Assembly: GCA_902615625.1 (NCBI GenBank)
Contig: CACMPM010000013.1
Coordinates: forward strand, 1-41,544
Source: an uncultured Alphaproteobacteria bacterium
Lineage (GTDB): Bacteria > Pseudomonadota > Alphaproteobacteria > HIMB59 > GCA-002718135
Length of the DNA: 41,544 nucleotides
Direction of reading: 5' to 3'
Shown: positions 9,039-17,706 of the stretch, piece by piece
Numbering within the stretch: position 1 is the first letter of the stretch
Layout: each line of letters begins with the position of its first letter
Position numbers and translations under genes: made by a program
Notes under the pieces: generated by a model
Databases searched by the model: none
What the model was told of the DNA's origin: nothing
What the model saw: the letters and a program-made list of their open reading frames with translations, nothing else

Positions 9039-9128
9039 TGGCGGAGAGAGAGGGATTCGAACCCTCGGTAGTATTGCTACTACACACGCTTTCCAAGCGT
9101 GCTGATTAAACCACTCTCACATCTCTCC
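9039..9128 (-). tRNA. tRNA-Ser (anticodon GGA), CCA encoded
   Basis: Read on the minus strand, the acceptor arms GGAGAGA and TCTCTCC pair over seven bases, followed by discriminator G and an encoded CCA (9039-9041). The anticodon arm is CACGC-TTGGAAA-GCGTG, giving anticodon GGA for UCC/UCU. A long variable arm (class II) precedes the T arm, which has GGTTCGAATCC. The 5' end lies 5 bases after the lepA stop, leaving no room for a separate promoter, so it is probably cut out of the lepA message. Its 3' end faces the sugar-nucleotide block. Confidence 0.96.
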
Positions 9129-9133
9129 TAAAT

Positions 9134-10936
9134 TTAATTATCATTCATTTTTAAAGCATTTAAAAAAGTATTTTGCGGAATATCAACTTTCCCAAACTGC
9201 CTCATTCTTTTTTTACCTTTTTTTTGCTTATCTAAAAGTTTGTTTTTCCTTGTTACATCTCCACCATAAAGTTTTTGAGTTACATCTTTTCTAAATGAAG
9301 CTACTGTTTCACGAGCAATTACTTTACCTCCAATTGCAGCTTGAATTGCAACTTTAAATTGTTGTCTTGGAATTAAATCTTTCAGTCTTTCACAGAGTGC
9401 TCTACCCCTTTGCTCAGATCTATCTTTGTGAACAATTAAAGATAAAGCATCTACTGTATCTCCATTGATAAGAATCCCTACTTTAACTAAATTATTTACC
9501 TCATATCCTGTAATTTCATAATCAAAACTTGCATAACCTTTAGTAATTGATTTTAATCTATCATAAAAATCAAAAACGACTTCATTTAGCGGAAGTTTAT
9601 ATTCAACTAAAGGTCTATTACCTGCATAACTCATATTTTGTTGAATACCTCTTTTTGATGTACATAATTCTAGTACTGAACCTAAAAATTCTTCAGGTAC
9701 TATTATTGTAGCCTTTATCCAAGGTTCAGAAATATTTTCAACTTTTACAGAATCCGGCATATCAGTAGGATTATGAAGATTTATAGTTGATCCATCTTTC
9801 ATTAAAATTTTGTAAACAACTGATGGTGCAGTAGTTACAAGTTCTAGATTAAATTCTCTTTCAAAACGATCTCGAATAATTTCTAAATGTAATAAACCTA
9901 AAAAGCCACAGCGAAAGCCATAACCTAAAGCAGGACTTACTTCTGGTTCATAAGAAAAACTAGAGTCATTCAAAGCAAGTTTAGACATACTATCTCTCAT
10001 ATGTTCATAATCATCGGAATCGACAGGAAACATTCCACAAAAAACAACTGGCTGAGATGGTTTAAAACCAGGGAGTACTTCTTCCGTTGGAAGTTTATCA
10101 TCTGTTATTGTGTCACCAACTTTACAATCGGAAACACTTTTAATACCAGAATTTATGAAACCTATTTCTCCTGGTCCAAGTGTATCAACTTCAGTTGCTT
10201 TAGGAGAAAAAATCCCCACTCTATCAATTGTATATGTTGCACCTGTTGCTATAAATCTAATTTTTTGACCTTTTTTAAGCTCCCCATTTATCACTCTTAC
10301 AAGTACTACGACACCAAGATAACTGTCATACCAACTATCAACTAGCATACATTTTAATTCTTTGCTTATTTCACCTGAAGGAGATGGAAGAAGTGTTATG
10401 ATTTTATTTAATAAATCTTCTATACCTAAACCTGTTTTCGCTGAAACAAGAGAAGCGTTGTCTGTTTCAATACCAAGAACATCTTCAATTTGTGATTTTA
10501 TTTTATCCGGCTCAGATGAAGGAAGATCAATTTTATTTAGCACGGGCAAAATTTCATGATCATTATTAATCGCCTGGTATGCATTAGCTAATGTTTGTGC
10601 CTCAACACCCTGTGTAGAATCAACTATTAACAAAGATCCTTCACATGCTGCTAATGATCTAGAAACCTCATAAGAAAAATCAACATGACCAGGGGTATCC
10701 ATAATATTAAGTATGTAAGTCTTGCCATCATTTGATTTGTAAGAAAGTCTAACTGTTTGAGCCTTTATTGTAATGCCTCTTTCTCTTTCTAATTCCATTG
10801 AGTCTAAAACCTGCTCTTTCATCTCTCTATCAGTTAAGCCGCCACAAAACTGGATTAGTCTGTCGGCTAACGTTGATTTTCCATGATCTATGTGAGCAAC
10901 AATTGAGAAATTACGAATAGAACTAAGTTCTGTCAT
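9134..10936 (-). CDS. lepA: elongation factor 4 (LepA), ribosome-associated GTPase
   Basis: LepA/EF4 is a translational GTPase related to EF-G that acts on ribosomes during initiation or stalled elongation. The 600-residue length is typical. The G domain shows AHIDHGKS (14-21), the DTPGHVDF switch, NKIDLP and SAKTG. Domains II, III and V follow, and the LepA-specific C-terminal domain is visible as [20 protein letters not shown] with the conserved MRQFGKV ending. The start codon overlaps the pheT stop by one base (TAATG). It is the last protein gene of the infC operon, and a tRNA gene follows after 5 bases. Confidence 0.97.
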   Translation of the reverse strand: MTELSSIRNFSIVAHIDHGKSTLADRLIQFCGGLTDREMKEQVLDSMELERERGITIKAQTVRLSYKSNDGKTYILNIMDTPGHVDFSYEVSRSLAACEGSLLIVDSTQGVEAQTLANAYQAINNDHEILPVLNKIDLPSSEPDKIKSQIEDVLGIETDNASLVSAKTGLGIEDLLNKIITLLPSPSGEISKELKCMLVDSWYDSYLGVVVLVRVINGELKKGQKIRFIATGATYTIDRVGIFSPKATEVDTLGPGEIGFINSGIKSVSDCKVGDTITDDKLPTEEVLPGFKPSQPVVFCGMFPVDSDDYEHMRDSMSKLALNDSSFSYEPEVSPALGYGFRCGFLGLLHLEIIRDRFEREFNLELVTTAPSVVYKILMKDGSTINLHNPTDMPDSVKVENISEPWIKATIIVPEEFLGSVLELCTSKRGIQQNMSYAGNRPLVEYKLPLNEVVFDFYDRLKSITKGYASFDYEITGYEVNNLVKVGILINGDTVDALSLIVHKDRSEQRGRALCERLKDLIPRQQFKVAIQAAIGGKVIARETVASFRKDVTQKLYGGDVTRKNKLLDKQKKGKKRMRQFGKVDIPQNTFLNALKMNDN

Positions 10937-13326
10937 TAGTTTCTTATAGAGGCATCAAGCGATTTAGATATTTCGTCAATTATTTTATTCGATAATTCCT
11001 CAATTTCTTCATCGTTGAATGTTTTAGCTTGAGGTTGCAGTAATACTCTAAAAGCAATACTTTTTTTATTTTCTGGAAGTTTATCACCATCATAAACATC
11101 AAATATTGTCACATTTTGAATTATATTTTTATCTATTTTTTTTACTTTTTTTATTATCTCACCAGCTTTAACTTCTTTTGGAAACAGAAAAGCAAAGTCT
11201 CTTTCAACCATTTGATACGGATTATTAGCAAACCCACCTTTAGAGAAAGATTTATTTTCTTGAAATTGTGAAATATTATCTAAATATATTTCAAAACCAA
11301 AAACCTTGAAATTAACATCCATTGTTTTTAACAAAATTGGATGCAACTCTCCAAAATTAGCTATTTTGTGTTTACCAAGTCTTAAAGAAGATGATTTGCC
11401 AGGATGATAAATTTGGCCTTCAAGCTTTTCATAAAACAAATTATCTATTGGCACATTAAAGTTTGATAAAATAGAAAATAAATCAGCCTTTATACTAAAG
11501 ACATCAATATTTTTTTTATTTGATAACCAGTTTGGTTCATCAAACGAGCCATAAGCTATAGCAGTAACAACATTTTCTTGTTGGTCTGGTAATGATTTAG
11601 AAAAATTTGGACCTACTTCAAATATTTTAGCTCTCAAGTACATTCTAGCTTTATTTTGATTGATTGCATCTAACAAATTTGGAAGAGTTGATGGTCTCAT
11701 TGTGTTCAAATCGGTACTTATTGGATTTTTTAAACTAATTATTTCATCTGAAATAATTTTTGCTTTTTTTTCATCCATAAATGACCATGTTACAACTTCA
11801 GAATATCCATTTAGAGCTATAGTTTTTTTGCTTTTATAAAAGGTTTTTGTTTTAGTATTTAAAATCTGTTTTTTTTCTTCTTGATTAGTTACTTTTTTTA
11901 GAGGAATTTTATTATAACCATAAATTCTAATTATTTCTTCAACGATATCTGCCTCACCAATAATATCTGGTCTAAAAGTAGGGCTTTGAATTTCAAATTT
12001 TGAATTTTTTTCATTAACAGCAAAACCAAGTGAAGCTAAGATTTTTTTCTGTTCCTTATTATTGATTTCGATTCCGCCAAGAGTCTTTATTTTATTTGTA
12101 TCAAAAATAAATGGTTTATTTTTTTCTATATTAATTTCTGAAGAAACGAACTCACTTACTTCTCCTCCACATAATTTCAAAATCATTTGAGTTGCTGCAT
12201 CTACACCCCAGTAGATAGAATCAGTATCAATCCCTCTTTCAAAACGGTAACGTGCATCACTTTGAAGATTTAGTTTTCTTCCAGTCTTAGTGACAGAAAT
12301 CGGATCAAATAACGCAACTTCTAGAAAGACATTTTTAGTGTCCAAACTACAACCACTATCGAGACCACCCATAACTCCACCAATTCCATGAAGTTTTTTT
12401 TCATCGTCAGAAATTACAATCATGTCACTGTCACATTTATAATTAATTTCATTAAGTGCTAAACACTCCTCATTTTTATTGGCTAATCGCATTGTTAAAT
12501 TACCTGACACTTTGTCAGCATCATAAACATGTAGCGGTCTTCCTAAGTCAAAAGTAATATAATTTGTAATGTCAACAAGTGCTGAAATGGGTCTTAATCC
12601 GATTGCAGTTAATCTATCTTGAAGCCATTTAGGACTTTCTTTATTTTTGACATTTTTAAAATATCGACCTGCTACTCCAGGACATAGATTATTATTTTGA
12701 AATTCTTTTTTCCACGTAATTGGACTTTTAAATGATTCTTTTGATTTTTTATAATTTATGTCTTTTAATTTACCAATTCCTGCTGCCGCTAAATCTCTTG
12801 CGATACCTCTGACCGATAAACAGTCAGATCTATTTGGAGTTAAATTAATTTCAATAATAGGTTCATCTATTGCAAAAATTTTACTAAATAAATCACCAAT
12901 TTTATAATTATCTTTTACTTCAATAATTCCATCATGTTCATCAGAAATACCCATCTCTCTTTCTGAGACAAGCATTCCGCAAGACTCAACTCCTCTAATT
13001 TTAGTTTTTTTTAAATGTAAGTCAGTTCCAGGAATATAACTATTTTCTGGCGCAAAAATTCCAAGCATGCCTTCTTTTGCATTTGGAGCACCACACACAA
13101 CTTGATAATTTCCATTTATTGTTTCAACCTGACATACTTTAAGCTTATCTGCATCTGGATGTTTTTCTACTTTTAAAACTTTAGCTACTGTAAAATTCTT
13201 AAATATTTCTGATTTATCTTCTACACTTTCAATCTCTAAACCAATATTGGTTAAAGTATCTGTTATGGTATTTAAATTTTCAAAAGTATCTAAATGATCT
13301 TTTAGCCAGTCTAGTGTAAATTTCAT
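10936..13326 (-). CDS. pheT: phenylalanyl-tRNA synthetase beta subunit
   Basis: Large subunit of the alpha2-beta2 enzyme that charges tRNA-Phe. At 796 residues it has the standard bacterial domain order: an N-terminal OB-fold tRNA-binding domain (about 40-155, with [16 protein letters not shown]), the B3/B4 editing domain (about 215-385, [15 protein letters not shown] and the AxYRFERG-like [10 protein letters not shown]), B5 (about 400-470, [20 protein letters not shown]), and the C-terminal anticodon-binding FDX-ACB domain (about 704-796, beginning near [11 protein letters not shown]). It directly follows pheS with no intervening base and overlaps lepA by one base. Confidence 0.97.
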   Translation of the reverse strand: MKFTLDWLKDHLDTFENLNTITDTLTNIGLEIESVEDKSEIFKNFTVAKVLKVEKHPDADKLKVCQVETINGNYQVVCGAPNAKEGMLGIFAPENSYIPGTDLHLKKTKIRGVESCGMLVSEREMGISDEHDGIIEVKDNYKIGDLFSKIFAIDEPIIEINLTPNRSDCLSVRGIARDLAAAGIGKLKDINYKKSKESFKSPITWKKEFQNNNLCPGVAGRYFKNVKNKESPKWLQDRLTAIGLRPISALVDITNYITFDLGRPLHVYDADKVSGNLTMRLANKNEECLALNEINYKCDSDMIVISDDEKKLHGIGGVMGGLDSGCSLDTKNVFLEVALFDPISVTKTGRKLNLQSDARYRFERGIDTDSIYWGVDAATQMILKLCGGEVSEFVSSEINIEKNKPFIFDTNKIKTLGGIEINNKEQKKILASLGFAVNEKNSKFEIQSPTFRPDIIGEADIVEEIIRIYGYNKIPLKKVTNQEEKKQILNTKTKTFYKSKKTIALNGYSEVVTWSFMDEKKAKIISDEIISLKNPISTDLNTMRPSTLPNLLDAINQNKARMYLRAKIFEVGPNFSKSLPDQQENVVTAIAYGSFDEPNWLSNKKNIDVFSIKADLFSILSNFNVPIDNLFYEKLEGQIYHPGKSSSLRLGKHKIANFGELHPILLKTMDVNFKVFGFEIYLDNISQFQENKSFSKGGFANNPYQMVERDFAFLFPKEVKAGEIIKKVKKIDKNIIQNVTIFDVYDGDKLPENKKSIAFRVLLQPQAKTFNDEEIEELSNKIIDEISKSLDASIRN

Positions 13327-14385
13327 TTATAGCCCTGATCGTGTTTGGTTATCCAAAATACTAAAACCATAATGATCCAGCCATCTATAATTTGGATCAA
13401 AAAAACTTCTTAAATCTGTAATGCCATATTTAAGCATCGACAAACGCTCAATTCCCATACCAAAAGCAAAACCCTGAAACTGTTTTGAATCGATATTACA
13501 ATTATCTAAAACTATAGGATTGACCATCCCACAACCCAATATTTCTAACCATTTATCTCCTTCACCAATTTTAATTTTATTATTTACTTTGGTATAAGCT
13601 ACATCCATTTCTGCACTAGGCTCGGTAAAAGGAAAGTAACTAGGGCGAAAACGGTATTGTAAGTTTTTTACTTCGAAAAATTCTTCTAAGAATAAAACGA
13701 GTGTTGATTTTAAATCAACCATAGTAGAACTTGTATCAACGACTAAACCTTCTACCTGATGAAACATAGGAGCATGTGTAGCATCTGAGTCACTTCTATA
13801 AGTTCTGCCAGGAACAATAATTTTAATAGGTGGTTTTGTGTTAAGCATAGTTCTCACTTGAACAGGACTGGTATGGGTTCGAAGAACATTTTTGTCTCCA
13901 TTATCCTGAACATAAAAAGTATCCTGCATTTCTCTTGCTGGATGATGTTCCGGGATATTTAAAGCTGTAAAATTATTAAAATCTGTTTCAATATCTGGAC
14001 CTGTTTCCACTGCATAATTTAAATTTCCAAAAATTTCTATGATATTAAATATTGTTTGACTAATTGGGTGTATTTTTCCTTTTTCAGAAATATTAGGTGG
14101 TAGAGTAACATCAATTGATTCTAAATTAATCTTGTTTGAAATTTCAATATTTTCAATTTCTTTTCTTTGGTTTTTAATACCTTCTTCAATTTCTTTTTTA
14201 AAAATATTTAATTCCTGTCCTTTCGATTTTTTTTCTTCAATAGACAAAGAGCCTAATCCTTTTAAAGCTTCAGGTATTAATCCTTTTTTACCTAGATAAT
14301 ATAGTCGAAGTTTTTCTAAATCTTCGAAGGATTTTGAAGCTTTGATTTTTTTTAGAACATCAATTTTATTTTTAGCAAATGCCAT
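13327..14385 (-). CDS. pheS: phenylalanyl-tRNA synthetase alpha subunit
   Basis: Catalytic subunit of phenylalanyl-tRNA synthetase, class II fold. The N-terminal coiled coil (about 1-90) is followed by motif 2-type HTSPVQVRTM, the Phe pocket SYFPFTEPSAEMDV and motif 3 GFAFGMGIERLSMLKYGI. The length of 352 residues is normal. A TTG codon immediately upstream at 14388 would add one residue, but the ATG at 14385 (MAFAKNKI) is the more likely start. It lies 29 bases after rplT, and its stop is adjacent to the pheT start. Confidence 0.97.
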   Translation of the reverse strand: MAFAKNKIDVLKKIKASKSFEDLEKLRLYYLGKKGLIPEALKGLGSLSIEEKKSKGQELNIFKKEIEEGIKNQRKEIENIEISNKINLESIDVTLPPNISEKGKIHPISQTIFNIIEIFGNLNYAVETGPDIETDFNNFTALNIPEHHPAREMQDTFYVQDNGDKNVLRTHTSPVQVRTMLNTKPPIKIIVPGRTYRSDSDATHAPMFHQVEGLVVDTSSTMVDLKSTLVLFLEEFFEVKNLQYRFRPSYFPFTEPSAEMDVAYTKVNNKIKIGEGDKWLEILGCGMVNPIVLDNCNIDSKQFQGFAFGMGIERLSMLKYGITDLRSFFDPNYRWLDHYGFSILDNQTRSGL

Positions 14386-14414
14386 CAATATCTATTATAT
14401 TTTATTAATTAAAA

Positions 14415-14768
14415 TTATCTAGCAGATTGAGCTTTATCAACTAAAGCTTTAAAAGCCTCTGGCTGGTTAACTGCAAGATCCGCTAAAATCTTTCTATCTA
14501 TTTCAATAGATGATTTTTTAAGACCAGATATAAATTGCGAATATGTTAAACCATGAAGTCTAACACCAGCATTGATTCTTTGAATCCATAAACCCCTAAA
14601 ATCACTTTTTCTTTTTTTACGGTCTCTATAAGCATATTGCATACCTCTTTCAACAGCCTGCACAGCAACTCGAAAAACGTTTTTTCTTCTACCGTAATAA
14701 CCTTTTGCTCTTTTAATTACTTTTTTGTGTCTAGCTCTTGCTGTAACACCTCGTGATACTCTTGCCAT
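14415..14768 (-). CDS. rplT: 50S ribosomal protein L20
   Basis: L20 is an early-assembly protein of the large subunit and in other bacteria a translational repressor of its own operon. The 117-residue product starts [16 protein letters not shown] and contains the family's [13 protein letters not shown] and [20 protein letters not shown]. The reading frame is open 13 codons further upstream, but the family-conserved start and an AAGGGG ribosome binding site 7-12 bases before 14768 decide for this ATG. The gap to rpmI is 10 bases. Confidence 0.98.
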   Translation of the reverse strand: MARVSRGVTARARHKKVIKRAKGYYGRRKNVFRVAVQAVERGMQYAYRDRKKRKSDFRGLWIQRINAGVRLHGLTYSQFISGLKKSSIEIDRKILADLAVNQPEAFKALVDKAQSAR

Positions 14769-14778
14769 TGATTTCCCC

Positions 14779-14979
14779 TTACTTGTTGTATGGTAACATA
14801 TGATCAATCAAAGCAGAATCACCTGGTGACATAATTGCAGATCTTTTCGTGTTACGAATAAATTTATTGGAACGTTTACTCATTCCATGTCTCTTTCCAG
14901 CAGGTTTAAATTTAATTTTACCAGTACCTGTTCTCGAAAATCTTTTTTTTAAACTACTCTTAGTTTTAAGCTTGGGCAT
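14779..14979 (-). CDS. rpmI: 50S ribosomal protein L35
   Basis: Small basic ribosomal protein of 66 residues, normal length. It starts [14 protein letters not shown] and has [12 protein letters not shown] and the [11 protein letters not shown] segment typical of L35. A strong ribosome binding site (AGGAGAT, complement at 14984-14990) precedes the ATG. That site is directly flanked by one arm of the predicted leader structure upstream, which suggests that translation of rpmI, and by coupling rplT, could be regulated there. Confidence 0.98.
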   Translation of the reverse strand: MPKLKTKSSLKKRFSRTGTGKIKFKPAGKRHGMSKRSNKFIRNTKRSAIMSPGDSALIDHMLPYNK

Positions 14980-14990
14980 TACTATCTCCT

Positions 14991-15075
14991 ATATTGTAAG
15001 TTTTCCCGTTAGGCTGCCCCGCAGGCCATAACAAGTTTTGAAGGCTTATACTGATAATTGAGTATTTTGCAATAT
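14991..15075 (-). promoter_or_regulatory. candidate structured leader of rpmI-rplT (possible L20 autoregulatory site)
   Basis: In the RNA between infC and rpmI, a G+C-rich hairpin forms between CTTGTTA (15035-15029) and TAACGGG (15011-15005). It is extended inside by GG-CTGC pairing with GCAG-CC around a GGG loop, with two single-base bulges. A second helix can close the whole region: ATATTG (15075-15070) pairs with CAATAT (14996-14991), whose last base touches the ribosome binding site at 14990. L20 is known to repress this operon by binding such RNA in E. coli and Bacillus; that this element is the local equivalent is inference. It stands out because the surrounding DNA is almost all A/T. 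Confidence 0.45.
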
Positions 15076-15081
15076 GTAGAA

Positions 15082-15621
15082 TTATTTAGCAACTTGAGGG
15101 ACAAGTATCATCATTATTTGTCTTCCCTCAAACTTAGGAGCTACTTCAACTTTTGCATATTCTTCGACTTCTGAAGTTAGTTTTTTTAGAAGATCAAAGC
15201 CTAAATTTTGATGCTCCATTTCACGTCCTCTGAAACGCATAGAAACTTTAACTTTATTACCACCACCTATAAACTTTGAGAGTGCTTTAATTTTAACATT
15301 ATAATCGTGGGTATCAATGCCAGGTCTCATTTTAATCTCTTTAACTTCAATTGTTTTTTGTTTCTTTTTTGCTTCTTTCTTACTTTTTTGCTCTCTATAT
15401 TTTAATTTACCATAATCTATAATTTTACAAACTGGTGGATTAGCTTCAGGAGATACTTCAACTAAATCAAAACCTTCATCTTCTGCTTGAATTAGAGCTT
15501 CACGAATGCTTAAGATCCCCATTTGTTTACCACTACTAGATATAAGTCTGACTTCACTTGCAGTAATCTGCTCATTGATTCTTGGACCAATATCTTTCTT
15601 TGTTTTGAAATTTACGGCCAA
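15082..15621 (-). CDS. infC: translation initiation factor IF-3 with a non-AUG start
   Basis: IF-3 binds the 30S subunit and checks start-codon and initiator-tRNA choice. The 179-residue product has the conserved RINEQI N-terminus, PPVCKIIDYGKLKY linker region, EIKMRPGIDTHDYNVK and MRFRGREMEH. No ATG exists between the upstream in-frame stop (TAA at 15642-15640) and the conserved N-terminus. The start must be TTG at 15621 or the preceding ATT; the first internal Met (about residue 34) would remove conserved sequence. A rare start codon is how infC is autoregulated in E. coli, where it is AUU. No Shine-Dalgarno sequence is evident. It heads the rpmI-rplT-pheST-lepA operon. Confidence 0.97.
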   Translation of the reverse strand: MAVNFKTKKDIGPRINEQITASEVRLISSSGKQMGILSIREALIQAEDEGFDLVEVSPEANPPVCKIIDYGKLKYREQKSKKEAKKKQKTIEVKEIKMRPGIDTHDYNVKIKALSKFIGGGNKVKVSMRFRGREMEHQNLGFDLLKKLTSEVEEYAKVEVAPKFEGRQIMMILVPQVAK

Positions 15622-15644
15622 AATTATATAGAGATTGAGTTAAA

Positions 15645-15660
15645 GCTATTATTTAATAGC
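15645..15660. repeat. short inverted repeat upstream of infC
   Basis: GCTATT and AATAGC arms of six bases flank a 4-base loop, 23 bases upstream of the infC start. In the infC transcript it would be a small hairpin in the 5' leader. On the DNA it overlaps a candidate -10 element (TATGCT, 15663-15658), so an operator role is also possible. Confidence 0.35.
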
Positions 15661-15726
15661 ATATTAGGAAATTAGGTCTTTTGTCATATTTTGTTAGGAT
15701 ATAATCTCAAATGAATTTAAATTCAA
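15658..15726 (-). promoter_or_regulatory. candidate promoters of the infC operon
   Basis: Two sigma70-like pairs are readable on the minus strand. TTGAAT (15726-15721) is 17 bases from TATATC (15703-15698), and ATGACA (15687-15682) is 18 bases from TATGCT (15663-15658). Matches are four or five of six positions, which is weak in AT-rich DNA. The region is the only non-coding space upstream of infC, so a promoter must lie here. A plus-strand TATAAT (15700-15705) in the same place may serve the divergent glycosyltransferase gene. Confidence 0.35.
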
Positions 15727-15777
15727 GGGCTGATTTTAAGAAATATAAAATGTTTTTTAAGTTATTAAATACACTTT

Positions 15778-16785
15778 ATGAAAATTTGTTTAGTTAGAAA
15801 CGATAAAATGGGAGATATGGTCCTTACTCTTCCGGTTGTTCAAGGAATAAAACAAGCTAATCAGGATTGTAAAATTGATATTGTATGTTCAAAAAAAAAT
15901 CAAAAAATATGTAAGAACTATAAATCTATTAAAAAAATTTTTCTATTTCAAAATAAATTTTATCAAGTCTTAAAAATAATTTCAAAATTAAGAAATGAAG
16001 ATTATGATTATATTTTCACATTTAGCCCTGGTATATTCAGTATATTAATATCAATTTTTTCTAAAAGTAAAATAAAGTCATTGTTAATTTTTAAATCTCG
16101 ATACAGAAATAATTACATGAGTAAATTTTTTGATAGAATTTTGGGTAAAATCTTTTTTACTCACTGCTTAATAATCGATCGCCAATTAAGATATTCAAAA
16201 AAAATTCCAATTCATCAAACAGAACTTATGATGGAGTTAGTTACTAAAAGTGGATTAAGTTATAATAATACTGCAGAGATTAAGAATGAATTAGAATTTA
16301 ATAAAATAGAAATAAGTTCTAAAAAATTATGCTTAATTCATTTATCTTCAAAATGGATCAATAAATATTTTTCAGAAGAAAACTTTATTAATTTATTAGA
16401 CAATCTTAAAAATTTGAAAATCAATATTGTAATGACAACTGATAGATCATCAAAAAATGTATTCTATGAAATATTTAAAAAATATGAGATTATTACTAAT
16501 GAAGAGTTTGAAAATCTTAAAAGTATAAATAATGTTTTAATCTTAGATCAATTAAATTTTGATAATTGGACATCAATAATAAACTCTTCAACATATGTAA
16601 TTACACCTGAATGTGGATGCACACATATTGCATCACTTTCTGAAACGAAACTTTGTGTTATTTATGATTCAGATAATCTTCCAGGTATGATTGCAGAAGA
16701 ATATGCGCCATGGAAAAAAAAATATACTAAACTATTCTCTAACAACCAAAATTTAGAAAAAGAATTAATTTCATTTATTGATTAA
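15778..16785 (+). CDS. GT9 (heptosyltransferase-like) glycosyltransferase
   Basis: A 335-residue GT-B enzyme of the ADP-heptose:LPS heptosyltransferase family. The N-terminus MKICLVRNDKMGDMVLTLPV is the GT9 opening, with the acceptor-site Asp in K-M-G-D. The C-terminal domain has LIHLSSKW and TPECGCTHIASL, the variant here of the donor-binding NDTGPxH/PDGGAMH motif. It probably transfers a sugar to LPS core on the cytoplasmic side; the donor cannot be read. It is divergent from infC and its last 15 bases overlap the end of the convergent GT9 gene. Confidence 0.8.
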   Translation: MKICLVRNDKMGDMVLTLPVVQGIKQANQDCKIDIVCSKKNQKICKNYKSIKKIFLFQNKFYQVLKIISKLRNEDYDYIFTFSPGIFSILISIFSKSKIKSLLIFKSRYRNNYMSKFFDRILGKIFFTHCLIIDRQLRYSKKIPIHQTELMMELVTKSGLSYNNTAEIKNELEFNKIEISSKKLCLIHLSSKWINKYFSEENFINLLDNLKNLKINIVMTTDRSSKNVFYEIFKKYEIITNEEFENLKSINNVLILDQLNFDNWTSIINSSTYVITPECGCTHIASLSETKLCVIYDSDNLPGMIAEEYAPWKKKYTKLFSNNQNLEKELISFID

Positions 16786-17706
16786 TTTACTATCGTGTAA
16801 AAAATCTAAAACTTTTTTTACAGAAATTGAGTCCATTGTATCGGTCAGAATCGTATAAGCATTTTTATATTCAGATAAGTTTGATTTTGAAATAACATTA
16901 TCTTTAGCTAAAAAAAGAATAGGTGAATTACTTAGAGCTGCTATATGACCTGGGCCAGTATCATTACTAATTATAAAATCACTTTTTTTAGCGATGGAAT
17001 AGATGATTTCAGGAGGTGATTTATCGCTTAAATCAATAACCTTCTGACATGCATTATTGATCGTTTCTACTGTTTGTTTATCTGATTTTTGCCCAATAAC
17101 ACAAATATGATATCCTTTTTTTTCTAGAGTACTTGCAAGTATTGCAAATTTATTTGGTGACCATTGCTTGTCCTTACCTGATTTAGAAACACCAGGTATC
17201 ATTAAGATTATTTTATCTTCATTAATTGCCGTAATATCTCTGGAAAGCCAATCTACATTTTGATAAATTTCATTTACTCCAAGTAACTTTAGTTGATTGT
17301 ATAAACCTTGTTGTGGAGATTCAGTTCCTTGTGGAGGAATTACATATTGAATATCACAATTAGAACGAGATCCGTTAACTTTTACTTCTGAAATAAATTT
17401 TAAGAATGACCAATAATTATTTGTTCTTTTAGAATTCTGTAAATCTATGATTAGATCGTATTTATTTTGATTAATTTTTAATATAACCTTAAGTGAATCA
17501 ATTATTCCTTTTCTATTATCTTGAAAAATCGAATTAAAATAATTTGAATTGCTTAAAAAATTTACGTGTTTTTCTTCAGTTAACAAATCAATAGTGGCAT
17601 TACTAAAAAATTGCTTAATTGATGCCATAGCAAGTATAGAAAATGCAATATCACCAAGTGATCCATGCTTTACAACTAGTATTTTGTTAAATTGACTGCT
17701 GTTCAT
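16771..17706 (-). CDS. GT9 (heptosyltransferase-like) glycosyltransferase
   Basis: A second GT9 enzyme, 311 residues, not closely similar to its convergent neighbour. It begins KILVVKHGSLGDIAFSILA, with the Gly-Asp of the family, and carries IDLQNSKRTN, LMIPGVSKSGKDKQWSPNKF, a nucleotide-sugar phosphate site, and SNDTGPGHIAAL, the standard GT9 donor motif. The order GT4-GT9 on the minus strand with a 20-base overlap indicates one operon. The likely role is addition of a heptose or other sugar to LPS core; the exact position is unknown. Confidence 0.85.
   Translation of the reverse strand: MNSSQFNKILVVKHGSLGDIAFSILAMASIKQFFSNATIDLLTEEKHVNFLSNSNYFNSIFQDNRKGIIDSLKVILKINQNKYDLIIDLQNSKRTNNYWSFLKFISEVKVNGSRSNCDIQYVIPPQGTESPQQGLYNQLKLLGVNEIYQNVDWLSRDITAINEDKIILMIPGVSKSGKDKQWSPNKFAILASTLEKKGYHICVIGQKSDKQTVETINNACQKVIDLSDKSPPEIIYSIAKKSDFIISNDTGPGHIAALSNSPILFLAKDNVISKSNLSEYKNAYTILTDTMDSISVKKVLDFLHDSKLINK

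Noticed and set aside
3782..9128. Direct repeat of the tRNA-Ser 3' end as an attachment site
   Set aside because: I looked for a second copy of the GGATTCGAA-type tRNA end in and beyond the sugar block and saw none.
10001..10345. Open frame on the plus strand inside lepA (114 codons)
   Set aside because: It is antisense to the well-conserved LepA coding sequence, has unnatural composition rich in Cys, Phe and Tyr, and matches no family I know.
14386..14388. TTG start for pheS
   Set aside because: The next codon is ATG; the TTG would add one residue and no sequence feature favours it.
14769..14807. 13-codon N-terminal extension of rplT
   Set aside because: L20 starts MARVSRG in the family and a good ribosome binding site precedes that ATG; the upstream codons only continue an open frame.
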